Shown here one piece after another: positions 36,004-44,245 of a stretch of 64,000 bases of DNA (positions are counted from its first letter, which is position 1; the number at the start of each line of letters is the position of its first letter). The stretch comes from an uncultured Serinicoccus sp. (GTDB taxonomy: Bacteria; Actinomycetota; Actinomycetes; Actinomycetales; Dermatophilaceae). The position numbers were made by a program, and so were the translations under genes. The notes under the pieces are model-generated. The model was not told where the DNA came from. It saw only the letters and a list, made by a program, of their open reading frames with translations, and ran no database searches. The stretch covers positions 303,651-367,650 of the forward strand of contig NZ_CANKYH010000004.1 in assembly GCF_947487915.1 (NCBI RefSeq), in the 5' to 3' direction.

Positions 36004-37005
36004 TCAGCGGTGCAGCTGCGGCAGCACCTCGCGGCCGAACACCTCGAGCCACTCCTGCTGGTTGCGCCCGACGTTGTGCAGGTAGACCCGGTCGAAGCCG
36101 AGGTCGAGCAGGCTCTGGATGTGCTGACGGTGCACGTCCGGGTCGGAGGAGATGACCATCCGGCCCTCGAAGTCCTCCGGTCGCACGAGCTGGGCCATCG
36201 CGGCGAAGTCGTGCGGTGAGCGGATGTCGGCCTTGCCGAACTTCATCCCGCCGTTGGGCCACTCGCGCACCGCGTTGTCCAGCGCCTCCTCGTCGGTCGG
36301 CGCCCACGACAGGTGCAGCTGCAGGACCTTGGGCATGGTGTCGGGGTCCTTGCCGGCCTCGCGGGCCCCGTCGGCGAACTTCCCCAGCAGCATCTCGATC
36401 TTCTCCGGCGGGGCGCCGACGGTGATGATGCCGTCCGCGTGCCGTCCCGTCTTCTTCGCGTTGACCGGGCCGGCCGTGGCGACGAGGATCGGCGGCGGCG
36501 CGTCCGGCATGGTCCACAGCCGGGTGGTCTCCATCCGGAAGAACTCGCCGGCGAACTTTGTGTCCTTGCCGGCCACCGACGCCTCGAAGAGCTGCGTGAT
36601 GAGGTCGACGGCCTCGAACATCCGGCGCGAGCGCTCTCCGGCCTCCGGCCAGTAGCCGCCGAGCACGTGCTCGTTGAGCGCCTCTCCCGCGCCCACGCCG
36701 AGCCAGGTGCGCCCGGCATACATCGACTCCAGGGTGGCGGCGGCCTGCGCGACGACGGCCGGGTGCCAGCGGAAGCTGGGGCAGACGACGCCGGGGCCGA
36801 GGTCGCCGGCGGTGCGCTCCCCGACGGCGGTGAGGACGTTCCAGACGAAGGCCGACTGGCCCTGCTGCGGCACCCACGGGGCGAAGTGGTCGGCGGCCAT
36901 GCAGCCGGAGAACCCGTGCTCCTCGGCCGCGGCGGTGAGCGCCACCGCCTCGGAGGGGTGGAACTGCTCCAGCATCGCGGCATACCCGACCGTGAGTTCG
37001 CTCAT
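36004..37005 (-). CDS. F420-dependent LLM-class oxidoreductase
   Basis: 333 residues from ATG 37005, preceded by GAGGAG. Luciferase-like TIM barrel: ELTVGYAAMLEQFHPSEAV, MAADHFAPWVP, PGVVCPSFRWHPAVVAQAAA and GVGAGEALNEHVLG are typical of the F420 subgroup related to glucose-6-phosphate dehydrogenase Fgd (TIGR03557 type). It should use coenzyme F420 for hydride transfer in the cytosol; the substrate is unknown. Its presence implies that the organism makes F420. It is divergent from the ATL gene. Confidence 0.87.
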   Translation of the reverse strand: MSELTVGYAAMLEQFHPSEAVALTAAAEEHGFSGCMAADHFAPWVPQQGQSAFVWNVLTAVGERTAGDLGPGVVCPSFRWHPAVVAQAAATLESMYAGRTWLGVGAGEALNEHVLGGYWPEAGERSRRMFEAVDLITQLFEASVAGKDTKFAGEFFRMETTRLWTMPDAPPPILVATAGPVNAKKTGRHADGIITVGAPPEKIEMLLGKFADGAREAGKDPDTMPKVLQLHLSWAPTDEEALDNAVREWPNGGMKFGKADIRSPHDFAAMAQLVRPEDFEGRMVISSDPDVHRQHIQSLLDLGFDRVYLHNVGRNQQEWLEVFGREVLPQLHR

Positions 37006-37047
37006 GCTCCTCAGGGTATGCCTCGTCCCCGACACCCCCCGCCCCGG

Positions 37048-37053
37048 TAGCGT
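37048..37053 (+). promoter_or_regulatory. -10 box of the ATL gene (leaderless)
   Basis: TAGCGT, seven bases before GTG 37061. Confidence 0.45.
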
Positions 37054-37060
37054 GCCCCCG

Positions 37061-37408
37061 GTGGACGAGGTGCTGGTCGAGCGGGTGCTGCGCGCGGTCG
37101 AGCAGGTGCCACCCGGGCGCGTGGTGAGCTACGGCGACCTCGCCGCGCTCGTCGGCATCGGCCCGCGCCAGGTCGGCTCGATCCTGCGGCACTGGGGCGA
37201 CAACGTGACCTGGTGGCGGGTGACCAGCCACGCGGGCGACTTCCACGCCGACCTGCTGGCCCGGGCCCGGCCGCACTGGGACGAGGAGGGGATCCGGGTC
37301 AAGCCCAACGGCCGGGGCTGCCGCATCGTGGACTACCGGGCCGACCTGAACGCCCTCGCCGCGGACTACGCCCGGGCCACGGCGGACCTCACCGATGGGG
37401 CAGGATGA
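37061..37408 (+). CDS. Alkyltransferase-like (ATL) DNA repair protein
   Basis: 115 residues from GTG 37061. It matches the DNA-binding domain of O6-alkylguanine transferases: VLRAVEQVPPGRVVSYGDLA, then GPRQVGSILRHWGDNVTWWR. The alkyl-accepting Cys of the PCHR motif is replaced by Trp (TWWRV), as in ATL proteins, which bind O6-alkylguanine without repairing it and hand the lesion to nucleotide excision repair. The C-terminal tail is longer than in ATL1. Its stop codon lies inside the glnA -10 box. Confidence 0.83.
   Translation: MDEVLVERVLRAVEQVPPGRVVSYGDLAALVGIGPRQVGSILRHWGDNVTWWRVTSHAGDFHADLLARARPHWDEEGIRVKPNGRGCRIVDYRADLNALAADYARATADLTDGAG
37401..37406 (+). promoter_or_regulatory. -10 box of glnA, overlapping the ATL stop codon
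   Basis: CAGGAT, six bases before ATG 37413; its last T is the first base of the ATL gene's TGA. Confidence 0.45.
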
Positions 37409-37412
37409 GGTC

Positions 37413-38741
37413 ATGAACCGCCAGCAGGAGTACGTCCTCCGCACCATCGAGGAGAGGGACATCCGGTTCGTCCGGCTCTGGTTCACCGACCTCATGGGCA
37501 CCCTGAAGTCGGTGGCCGTGGCCCCGGCCGAGTTGGAGCAGGCCTTCACCGAGGGCATCGGCATCGACGGCAGCGTCATCGAGGGCTTCACCCGGGTCTA
37601 CGAGGCCGACATGATCGTCCAGCCCGATGCCGACACCTTCCAGGTGCTGCCCTGGCGCGACCGCACGGCCCGGATGTTCTGCGACATCAACATGCCGGAC
37701 GGCACTCCGGCCGCGACCGACTCGCGCAACATCCTCCGGCGGACCCTCGACCGGGCCGGCGAGCAGGGGTTCACCTTCTACACCCACCCCGAGATCGAGT
37801 TCTACCTCTTCAAGGAGCCCTACGACCGCACCCTCGGCCCGGCCCCGGTGGACCAGGCGGGCTACTTCGACCACGTCGCCCGCGGCGACGGGCACGACTT
37901 CCGCCGGGGGGCGATCGAGATGCTCGAGCAGATGGGCATCTCGGTGGAGTTCAGCCACCACGAGGGTGGGCCGGGGCAGCAGGAGATCGACCTGCGCTAT
38001 GCCGACGCCCTGTCGATGGCGGACAACATCATGACCTTCCGCACCGTGGTGCGGGAGGTGGCGCTGCACGAGAAGGCGTTCGCGACCTTCATGCCCAAGC
38101 CCCTCGCCCAGCATCCCGGGTCGGGCATGCACACCCACGTCTCGCTCTTCGAGGGGGACAGCAACGCGTTCTACGAGCCGGGCGCCGACTACGAGCTCTC
38201 CCAGACCGGTCGCCGGTTCATGGCGGGGGTCCTCATGCACAGCCGGGAGATCTGCGCCGTCACCAACCAGTGGGTCAACTCCTACAAACGGCTCTGGGGC
38301 GGTGGTGAGGCCCCGGCCCACGTGTGCTGGGGGCACAACAACCGCTCCGCCCTGGCCCGCGTCCCGATGTACTCCGTCGGTCGCGGTCACTCGCGCCGGG
38401 TCGAGGTGCGCTCGATCGACGCGGCGTGCAACCCCTACCTCACCTACGCCCTCGTCCTGGCCTCCGGTCTACGGGGGATCAAGGAGGGCTACGACCTCCC
38501 GCCGGAGGCCGAGGACGACGTCTGGGTGCTCACCGACGCCGAGCGGCGGGCCATGGGCATCGACCCGCTGCCGCAGAGCCTCGGCGAGGCGGTGGCGGTG
38601 ATGGAGGGCTCGGAGCTGGCGGCCGAGGTGCTGGGCGAGCAGGTCTTCGACTTCTACCTGCGCAACAAGTGGCAGGAGTGGGGCGACTACCGCTCCCAGG
38701 TCACGCAGTTCGAACTGGACCGCTACCTGCTCCACCTGTGA
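37413..38741 (+). CDS. glnA: Glutamine synthetase, type I (GlnA2-like)
   Basis: 442 residues. It makes glutamine from glutamate, ammonia and ATP. Conserved blocks are visible: the N-terminal FVRLWFTDLMGTLKSV, metal motif YTHPEIEFYLF, substrate region FMPKPLAQHPGSGMHTHVSL, and nucleotide-site NNRSALARVPMY and RRVEVRSIDAACNPYLTYA. The adenylylation-region Tyr is in KEGYDLPPEAEDDVW, near residue 360. The short length and glnE directly downstream (14 bases) match mycobacterial glnA2-glnE. Activity is probably lowered by GlnE, as is known for type I enzymes, though not proven for GlnA2. Confidence 0.92.
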   Translation: MNRQQEYVLRTIEERDIRFVRLWFTDLMGTLKSVAVAPAELEQAFTEGIGIDGSVIEGFTRVYEADMIVQPDADTFQVLPWRDRTARMFCDINMPDGTPAATDSRNILRRTLDRAGEQGFTFYTHPEIEFYLFKEPYDRTLGPAPVDQAGYFDHVARGDGHDFRRGAIEMLEQMGISVEFSHHEGGPGQQEIDLRYADALSMADNIMTFRTVVREVALHEKAFATFMPKPLAQHPGSGMHTHVSLFEGDSNAFYEPGADYELSQTGRRFMAGVLMHSREICAVTNQWVNSYKRLWGGGEAPAHVCWGHNNRSALARVPMYSVGRGHSRRVEVRSIDAACNPYLTYALVLASGLRGIKEGYDLPPEAEDDVWVLTDAERRAMGIDPLPQSLGEAVAVMEGSELAAEVLGEQVFDFYLRNKWQEWGDYRSQVTQFELDRYLLHL

Positions 38742-38755
38742 CCGGAGGGTATGCC

Positions 38756-41700
38756 GTGCCACCACCGGACAGCACCCCCGCGCACGCCGCCGCCGACGGG
38801 CGACCGCGCAGCGGTGGGCGTCCCGGAGGGGAGCGGCTGGGGGCGGCCCGGCTGGCCCGGGGAGGCTTCCAGGACAGCGGGCGGGCAGGCCGGCTGCTGG
38901 AGGAGGTGCTCGGCCGGCTCGGCAGCGCCGACGACGAGCCGGAGGCGGACGTCGCGGGGCTGGTCGCGGACCTGGGGGCGAGTGCCGACCCCGACGCGGC
39001 CCTGCTGCTGCTGGTGCGCCTGCTCGACCCCCGGTCGACGGGGGCCGACGGGCGGCGCTGCGACGAGGTCACCCTGCCGGTGGTGCGGGCCGGCGGGGAG
39101 CCGCGCCGCCGGTTGCTGTCCCTGCTGGGCGGCTCGGTCGCCCTGGGCGAGACTCTCCTGCGGCACCCCGAGCACGTGCGCGACGTCGCGGAGGGGCTCT
39201 CCCCGGAGCCGTGGAGCATCGTCGAGGCCGTGCGCGGACAGCAGGGGCGCACCGGGATGGACGCCCTGCGGGTCGCCTACCGGTGCCAGCTGCTGCGGGT
39301 CGCGACCGCCGACCTCACCTCGCCGGAGCCCGTCGCTCTCCTGCCGGCGGTCGGCGGGGCCCTGGCCGACCTCGCCTCGGCCGCGCTGGAGGGTGCGCTG
39401 CTGCTGGCCAGGGCCGAGGTCGAGGACGAGGACACCTGCGCCCTGACCGTGGTCGCCATGGGCAAGACCGGGGGCCGTGAGCTCAACTACATCTCCGACG
39501 TCGACGTCATCTTCCTGGCCGCCCCGCGGTCCGGGGCCCAGGAGTCCGCAGCGCTCGCGGTCGGGGGCCGGCTGGCCACGGCGGTCATGCGCATCTGCGC
39601 GGAGTCCACCGCCGAGGGCACCCTCTGGCAGGTGGACGCCGCGCTGCGGCCGGAGGGCAAGCACGGCCCGCTCGTGCGCTCTCTGGACTCCCACCGGGAG
39701 TACTACCAGCGCTGGGCCAAGACCTGGGAGTTCCAGGCGCTGCTCAAGGCCCGGGTCGTCGCCGGCGACGGCGATCTGGGCCGACGGTGGCTCGAGCTCG
39801 TCGAGCCGATGGTGTGGGAGGCGGCGGGCCGGGAGAACTTCGTCGACGAGGTGCAGTCGATGCGCCGCCGGGTCGAGCAGCACGTCCGCCGGGACGAGGT
39901 GGACCGGCAGATCAAGCTCGGGCCGGGCGGGCTGCGCGACATCGAGTTCAGCGTGCAGCTGCTGCAGCTCGTGCACGGCCGGGCCGACCCCGCCCTGCGC
40001 TCGCGGACCACGCTGGAGGCGCTGTCCGCCCTCCGCGACGGGGGCTACGTCGGGCGCGAGGACGCCCAGGCGCTCGACGAGGCCTACCGGCTGCTGCGCT
40101 GCCTGGAGCACCGCGTGCAGCTGCACCGGATGAAACGCACCCACCTCATGCCGACCGGGGAGGCCGACCTGAGGCGCCTCGGGCGGTCCCTGGGGGAGCG
40201 CGGTGATGCCGACCGGGCGGTCCTGCAGCGCTGGAAGGGGGTGCGCCGCGAGGTCAGACGTCTGCACGAGCGGCTGTTCTACCGGCCGCTGCTGTCGGCG
40301 GTGGCCCGGCTGTCGTCCGACGAGGCGCGGCTGTCGCCCGAGGCGGCCCGCGCGCGGTTGGCCGCGCTGGGCTTCCGCGACCCGGCCGGCGCGATGCGCC
40401 ACCTCGAGGCGCTGACCGAGGGCGTGAGCCGCCGGGCCACGATCCAGCGGCACCTGCTGCCGGTCATGCTGTCCTGGTTCGCCGACGGGGCCGACCCCGA
40501 CGCCGGGCTGCTGGCCTTCCGCCGGCTCAGCGACGCGCTCGGCACCACGCACTGGTACCTCGGGATGCTCCGCGACGAGGGCAGTGCCGCCCAGCGGCTC
40601 GCCCGGGTGCTCTCCTCCAGCCGGTATGCCGTGGACCTGCTCATCAGGAGCCCGGAGACGGTGGCCCTGCTCGGCGACGAGGCGGAGCTGGTGGCGCCCG
40701 ACAAGGACGCCCTGGTGGCCCGGATGACCGCCGCCGCGACCCGGCAGGAGAGCGCCGGGGAGGCCTTCGCCTCCGTCCGCTCGGTGCGCGCCCGGGAGCT
40801 GGTGCGGATCGTGCTGGGCGACCTGGCGGCCGGGTGGGAGGGGCCACTGGTGCGCCAGGCCCTCAGCGACCTCACCGACGCCTACCTCGAGGGGGCGCTC
40901 GGGGTGGCGACCCGCCGGGTGCTGGCCCGTCGGGGGGAGGAGGCCGCCGCGGCGCTGCTCCTCGTCGGGATGGGGCGCCTCGGTGGCCGCGAGGTCGGCT
41001 ACGCCAGCGACGCGGACGTCATGTTCGTCTACGACCCGCTCCCGGAGGCATCCTCGGAGCTGGCGGCGGAGCAGGCGGTCGAGATCGTCACCGAGCTGCG
41101 CAAGGGGCTCACCGGGCCTGGCCCCGACCCGGTCCTCGAGCTGGACGCCGGCCTGCGCCCCGAGGGCAAGGCAGGACCGCTCGTGCGCAGCCTGGAGGGG
41201 TACCGAAGCTACTACGAGCGCTGGTCGGCCGGCTGGGAGTCCCAGGCCCTGCTGCGGGCACGACCCGTGGCCGGGGACGCCGGTCTCGGGGAGGCCTTCG
41301 CCGAGATGGTCCGTCCCCTGCGGTGGCCGGACGGAGGGATCGACGACGCCGCGGTCCGGGAGATCCGCAAGCTCAAGGCCCGGATGGAGGCCGAGCGGCT
41401 GCCCCGGGGCGCGGACCCCCGGACCCACCTCAAGCTGGGCATGGGCGGGCTGTCGGACGTGGAGTGGGTGGCCCAGCTGCTGCAGCTGCAGCACGCCCAC
41501 GACCACCCCGGCCTCCGGACGACCAGCACCATCGAGGCGCTCCGTGCGGCGGGGGAGGCCGGGCTGCTCTCGGACCAGGACCAGGAGCCGTTGGTCCAGG
41601 CCTGGTGCATCGCCTCCCAGCTGCGGGACGCGGGCATCGTGTGGCGCGGACGTCCGGTGGACAGCGTTCCCAGCGACCTGCGCGACGCGGAGGGCATGTC

Positions 41701-42040
41701 CCGGGTCATGCGGCGGGGCCCGGGCAGCGGCGCGTCCCTCGCCCAGGACTGGAGGCGGACCGCCCGACACGCCCGCGAGGTGGTGGAGCGCCTCCTCTAC
41801 GGCAACAGGCCACCGCGCACGGGCGCCGAGGGGGAGACCCCGGGGCGTGCTGCCGGCTCGCCCTCCCGCACCCGGCCGGACGCACCGTCCCGGGACCGGC
41901 GCACCGACGGTTTCGGCCGCCCTCGGGTGGCCTCGCCCCCGCGCGACGCGGGCCACTTCCCCCCGCCCCGCCGCGACCCGTTCGGCCGGTCCCCACGAGG
42001 TCGCCGTGGCGAGGACGGACCCGGACCCGCCGGTCCGTAG
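38756..42040 (+). CDS. glnE: Bifunctional glutamine synthetase adenylyltransferase/adenylyl-removing enzyme
   Basis: 1094 residues from GTG 38756, with GGAGGG six bases upstream; GTG 38738 overlapping the glnA stop is the alternative. Two nucleotidyltransferase domains are present: one near residue 240 (GGRELNYISDVDVIF), one near 743 (GGREVGYASDADVMF), corresponding to the deadenylylating and adenylylating halves. The C-terminal 75 residues are a low-complexity Arg/Pro tail not seen in E. coli GlnE. It regulates glutamine synthetase according to nitrogen supply. The octamer GGTATGCC lies between the ribosome binding site and the start. Confidence 0.93.
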   Translation: MPPPDSTPAHAAADGRPRSGGRPGGERLGAARLARGGFQDSGRAGRLLEEVLGRLGSADDEPEADVAGLVADLGASADPDAALLLLVRLLDPRSTGADGRRCDEVTLPVVRAGGEPRRRLLSLLGGSVALGETLLRHPEHVRDVAEGLSPEPWSIVEAVRGQQGRTGMDALRVAYRCQLLRVATADLTSPEPVALLPAVGGALADLASAALEGALLLARAEVEDEDTCALTVVAMGKTGGRELNYISDVDVIFLAAPRSGAQESAALAVGGRLATAVMRICAESTAEGTLWQVDAALRPEGKHGPLVRSLDSHREYYQRWAKTWEFQALLKARVVAGDGDLGRRWLELVEPMVWEAAGRENFVDEVQSMRRRVEQHVRRDEVDRQIKLGPGGLRDIEFSVQLLQLVHGRADPALRSRTTLEALSALRDGGYVGREDAQALDEAYRLLRCLEHRVQLHRMKRTHLMPTGEADLRRLGRSLGERGDADRAVLQRWKGVRREVRRLHERLFYRPLLSAVARLSSDEARLSPEAARARLAALGFRDPAGAMRHLEALTEGVSRRATIQRHLLPVMLSWFADGADPDAGLLAFRRLSDALGTTHWYLGMLRDEGSAAQRLARVLSSSRYAVDLLIRSPETVALLGDEAELVAPDKDALVARMTAAATRQESAGEAFASVRSVRARELVRIVLGDLAAGWEGPLVRQALSDLTDAYLEGALGVATRRVLARRGEEAAAALLLVGMGRLGGREVGYASDADVMFVYDPLPEASSELAAEQAVEIVTELRKGLTGPGPDPVLELDAGLRPEGKAGPLVRSLEGYRSYYERWSAGWESQALLRARPVAGDAGLGEAFAEMVRPLRWPDGGIDDAAVREIRKLKARMEAERLPRGADPRTHLKLGMGGLSDVEWVAQLLQLQHAHDHPGLRTTSTIEALRAAGEAGLLSDQDQEPLVQAWCIASQLRDAGIVWRGRPVDSVPSDLRDAEGMSRVMRRGPGSGASLAQDWRRTARHAREVVERLLYGNRPPRTGAEGETPGRAAGSPSRTRPDAPSRDRRTDGFGRPRVASPPRDAGHFPPPRRDPFGRSPRGRRGEDGPGPAGP

Positions 42041-42043
42041 GAT
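42038..42043 (+). promoter_or_regulatory. -10 box overlapping the glnE stop codon
   Basis: TAGGAT; its TAG is the glnE stop. GTG 42051 follows after seven bases, with no Shine-Dalgarno sequence. Confidence 0.5.
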
Positions 42044-42050
42044 GTGCCGG

Positions 42051-42695
42051 GTGAGCCGACCCGACGATGTGACGACGTCCGGACGCTCCCAGGGGCTCGT
42101 CCTCGCGTCCGGCCCGCGGCAGGAGGTCGATGCCTGGGTGGGCGCCAGCATCGTCCCGGTCACCGTGGTCCCGCTCCCGGGCTGGGTGGCCGTCGTCACC
42201 CGGGGCCCCTCCCGTGCCGGGCCCCCCTACGAGGACGGTGGGCTGCTCAGCGCCTGCCGGGCGCTGTCCGCCAAGGCCGCACCGGGACTCGGGTTCTTCG
42301 AGGTGGACGGGCGCGCCCTGATGACCCTGCACCAGCCGGGGCGGCGCCGGCGGGTCCGCTGGGTGGTGTGGGAGCCCGAGAAGGGCCTGTTGCGGCCGCC
42401 GGGACTGGAGCTCGCCGGGCCCGCGGAGATCGTCGGTCTGGCGGGCGCGGCACCGGCCGTGCGGGACGAGCTCGTGGACCTGCTGCACGAGACCCGGGTG
42501 CGTCCGGCCCGCATGCTGCAGGCCGTCATGGCCACCCTCGGTCTGCCCGGCACCCGCCTGGTGGAGGACCCCGAGCACGCGGACGCGCTCCCGGGGGCGG
42601 TCCGCAGCGAGCCCGACCCGCAGCAGGTCGGGTGGTTCCAGGACGCCGTCCGTGACTCCGTCCGCCTGCGCCGGGAGCTGGGCGTGCTCTCGTGA
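42051..42695 (+). CDS. Conserved hypothetical protein
   Basis: 214 residues from GTG 42051. No motif is recognised. The sequence has a mixed alpha/beta look with hydrophobic strands (GLVLASGP, VTVVPLPGWVAVVTRG, LGFFEVDGRALMTLHQPG), a basic stretch RRRRVRWVVWEPEKGLLRPPG and an amphipathic C-terminus. No signal peptide or membrane helix. It overlaps the HisA-like gene by four bases (GTGA), the first link in a coupled chain with hisA-like and sseB. Confidence 0.75.
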   Translation: MSRPDDVTTSGRSQGLVLASGPRQEVDAWVGASIVPVTVVPLPGWVAVVTRGPSRAGPPYEDGGLLSACRALSAKAAPGLGFFEVDGRALMTLHQPGRRRRVRWVVWEPEKGLLRPPGLELAGPAEIVGLAGAAPAVRDELVDLLHETRVRPARMLQAVMATLGLPGTRLVEDPEHADALPGAVRSEPDPQQVGWFQDAVRDSVRLRRELGVLS

Positions 42696-43399
42696 CGCAG
42701 GGCCTGACCCTCCTCCCCGCGGTGGACGTGGCGGCCGGTCGGGCGGCCCAGGTCCCCGGTGACGCCGGTGCGCGGCCCTCGGACGTGGCCCGGTCCCTCG
42801 TGCGCGAGGGCGCCCGGTTCCTCCACCTCGTCGACCTGGACCGCGCCTTCGGGCGGGGTGGCGACCCCGAGCTCATGGCGGGTCTGGTCGAGGAGCTGCC
42901 CGTCCCGGTGCAGCTCTCCGGCGGCATCGCCGGGCCGGAGGACCTGTCCTGGGCGCAGGGCACCGGCGCCGTCCGCGTGGTCCTCGCCAGCTCGGCCCTG
43001 GCCGACCCCGCCCTCGTCGAGGAGGCGGCGCGCCGGTTGGGGGAGCGGCTGGTGGTCGCGGTCGACGTGCGCGACGGCGAGGTCGTCGCCCGGGGAACGA
43101 CGCTGCGGCTCGGCCCGGTCTCCGAGGTCGTGGCGAGGCACCCGGTCCTGCGCGAGGGCCGGGTGCGCGTGCTGGTGGCGGACGCGTCCCGCGACGGGCG
43201 GAGGACGGGGGCCGACGTGGCGCTCTTCAGCTCGGTCGCCCGGCTCGTGGGCTCGGCGGTGACCGCCTCCGGAGGGGTCGCCGGCCTGGCCGACCTGCGG
43301 GCGCTGCGCGACTGCCCGGACGTGGACGAGGTGGTGCTGGGAGCAGCGCTGCACGAGGGGGCGCTCACCTTGCACGAGGCGCTGGAGGTCTGCCGGTGA
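42692..43399 (+). CDS. HisA/PriA-like TIM-barrel protein, divergent
   Basis: 235 residues from GTG 42692. The barrel is clearly HisA/PriA: LLPAVDV (catalytic Asp), HLVDLDRAFGRGG, VQLSGGIAGPEDL, LVADASRDGRR (second Asp) and VTASGGVAGLADLRAL. Several PriA positions are altered: the loop R-x-VQG after strand 1 reads RAAQVPG, and the region holding the aromatic loop residue is shortened. It may still isomerise ProFAR, or be a relic. The position before sseB and infC is where priA sits in other actinobacteria, but no other his gene is here. Confidence 0.8.
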   Translation: MTQGLTLLPAVDVAAGRAAQVPGDAGARPSDVARSLVREGARFLHLVDLDRAFGRGGDPELMAGLVEELPVPVQLSGGIAGPEDLSWAQGTGAVRVVLASSALADPALVEEAARRLGERLVVAVDVRDGEVVARGTTLRLGPVSEVVARHPVLREGRVRVLVADASRDGRRTGADVALFSSVARLVGSAVTASGGVAGLADLRALRDCPDVDEVVLGAALHEGALTLHEALEVCR

Positions 43400-44154
43400 C
43401 CGGCCGCTTCTCGCAGCACCGACCGCAGGACGGCGCCGACACCGGCGGCGTGCCGTGGGCCGGTCGCACCCTGACCGGTACCGGCTTCGACGGCGACACG
43501 GGGGAGGCGGACGCGGTCCTGGCGGGGCTGCTCACCGGCGGCGACGCCGAGGCGACCGACGTGGTGGCCGCCGTCGCCCGGGCGCGGCTGGTCGTGCCGA
43601 TCGTCGCGGTGGCCGCCGAGGTCGACGACAGCTCGGGCACCTCCGTCGACGCGCGCAGCGACATGGCCTCGGTCACCCTGGTCGCCCCGGACGGTCAGCG
43701 CGCGCTGCCGGCCTTCACCAGCACACGGGCGCTCACCGCCTGGGACCCCAGCGCCCGTCCCGTGCCGGTGACGGCGCAGCGAGCCGCCCAGGCCGCGCTG
43801 CAGGAGGGCTGCGAGGTGGTCCCGCTGGACCTCCCGCCCCGCCCGGGGCCGGCCGCCTGGACGCTCACCGGGAGCATGGTGCGCGCGCTCGCGACCGGGC
43901 GGCCCTGGGCTCCGGCCCACCGCGACGAGCACGTCGCGCAGGCCGTGTCGGCGGTGGTGGCGCAGGAGGAGGCGGTGCAGGGGCACGACCTCGCCGGGGA
44001 GGGGGGCGAGCTGGTCGTGGCCCTCGCCCTGCGGCCGGGCTTGACCCGGCCCGAGCTGGAGGGTGTCGTGGCGCGGCTCGGCCGGGGGATCGCGTTGGAG
44101 CCCGGGGTGCGCGAGCGCATCGATGCGGTCGCCTTTCGGCTGGGCACCGCCTGA
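43396..44154 (+). CDS. SseB family protein
   Basis: 252 residues from GTG 43396, overlapping the previous stop by four bases. It carries an SseB N-terminal-like domain (ARARLVVPIVAVAAEVDD, then DMASVTLVAPDGQRALPAFT and ALTAWDPSARPVPVTA), followed by a C-terminal half with no clear family. SseB-like proteins in actinobacteria lie between priA and infC; their role is unknown. It is the last gene of the coupled chain, followed by a strong hairpin. Confidence 0.8.
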   Translation: MTGRFSQHRPQDGADTGGVPWAGRTLTGTGFDGDTGEADAVLAGLLTGGDAEATDVVAAVARARLVVPIVAVAAEVDDSSGTSVDARSDMASVTLVAPDGQRALPAFTSTRALTAWDPSARPVPVTAQRAAQAALQEGCEVVPLDLPPRPGPAAWTLTGSMVRALATGRPWAPAHRDEHVAQAVSAVVAQEEAVQGHDLAGEGGELVVALALRPGLTRPELEGVVARLGRGIALEPGVRERIDAVAFRLGTA

Positions 44155-44175
44155 CGCGGGCCCCTCGGCATGACG

Positions 44176-44216
44176 GGAGCGCCCCACCACCGCGTGCCGC
44201 GGTGGTGGGGCGCTCC
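44176..44216. terminator. Bidirectional terminator between sseB and katA
   Basis: Perfect hairpin: GGAGCGCCCCACCACCGCG pairs with its complement across a TGC loop, 19 bp. It lies between convergent genes (sseB ends 44154, katA ends 44246). There is no long U-tract, as usual in high-GC actinobacteria. Confidence 0.85.
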
Positions 44217-44245
44217 GTGATCTGCACCGTGGCCGGTGCCCCGGC

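Noticed and set aside
38723..42199. 1158-codon open frame antisense to glnE
   Set aside because: Composition is Arg/Gly/Pro/Gln-rich without domains; glnE on the other strand has both nucleotidyltransferase motifs.
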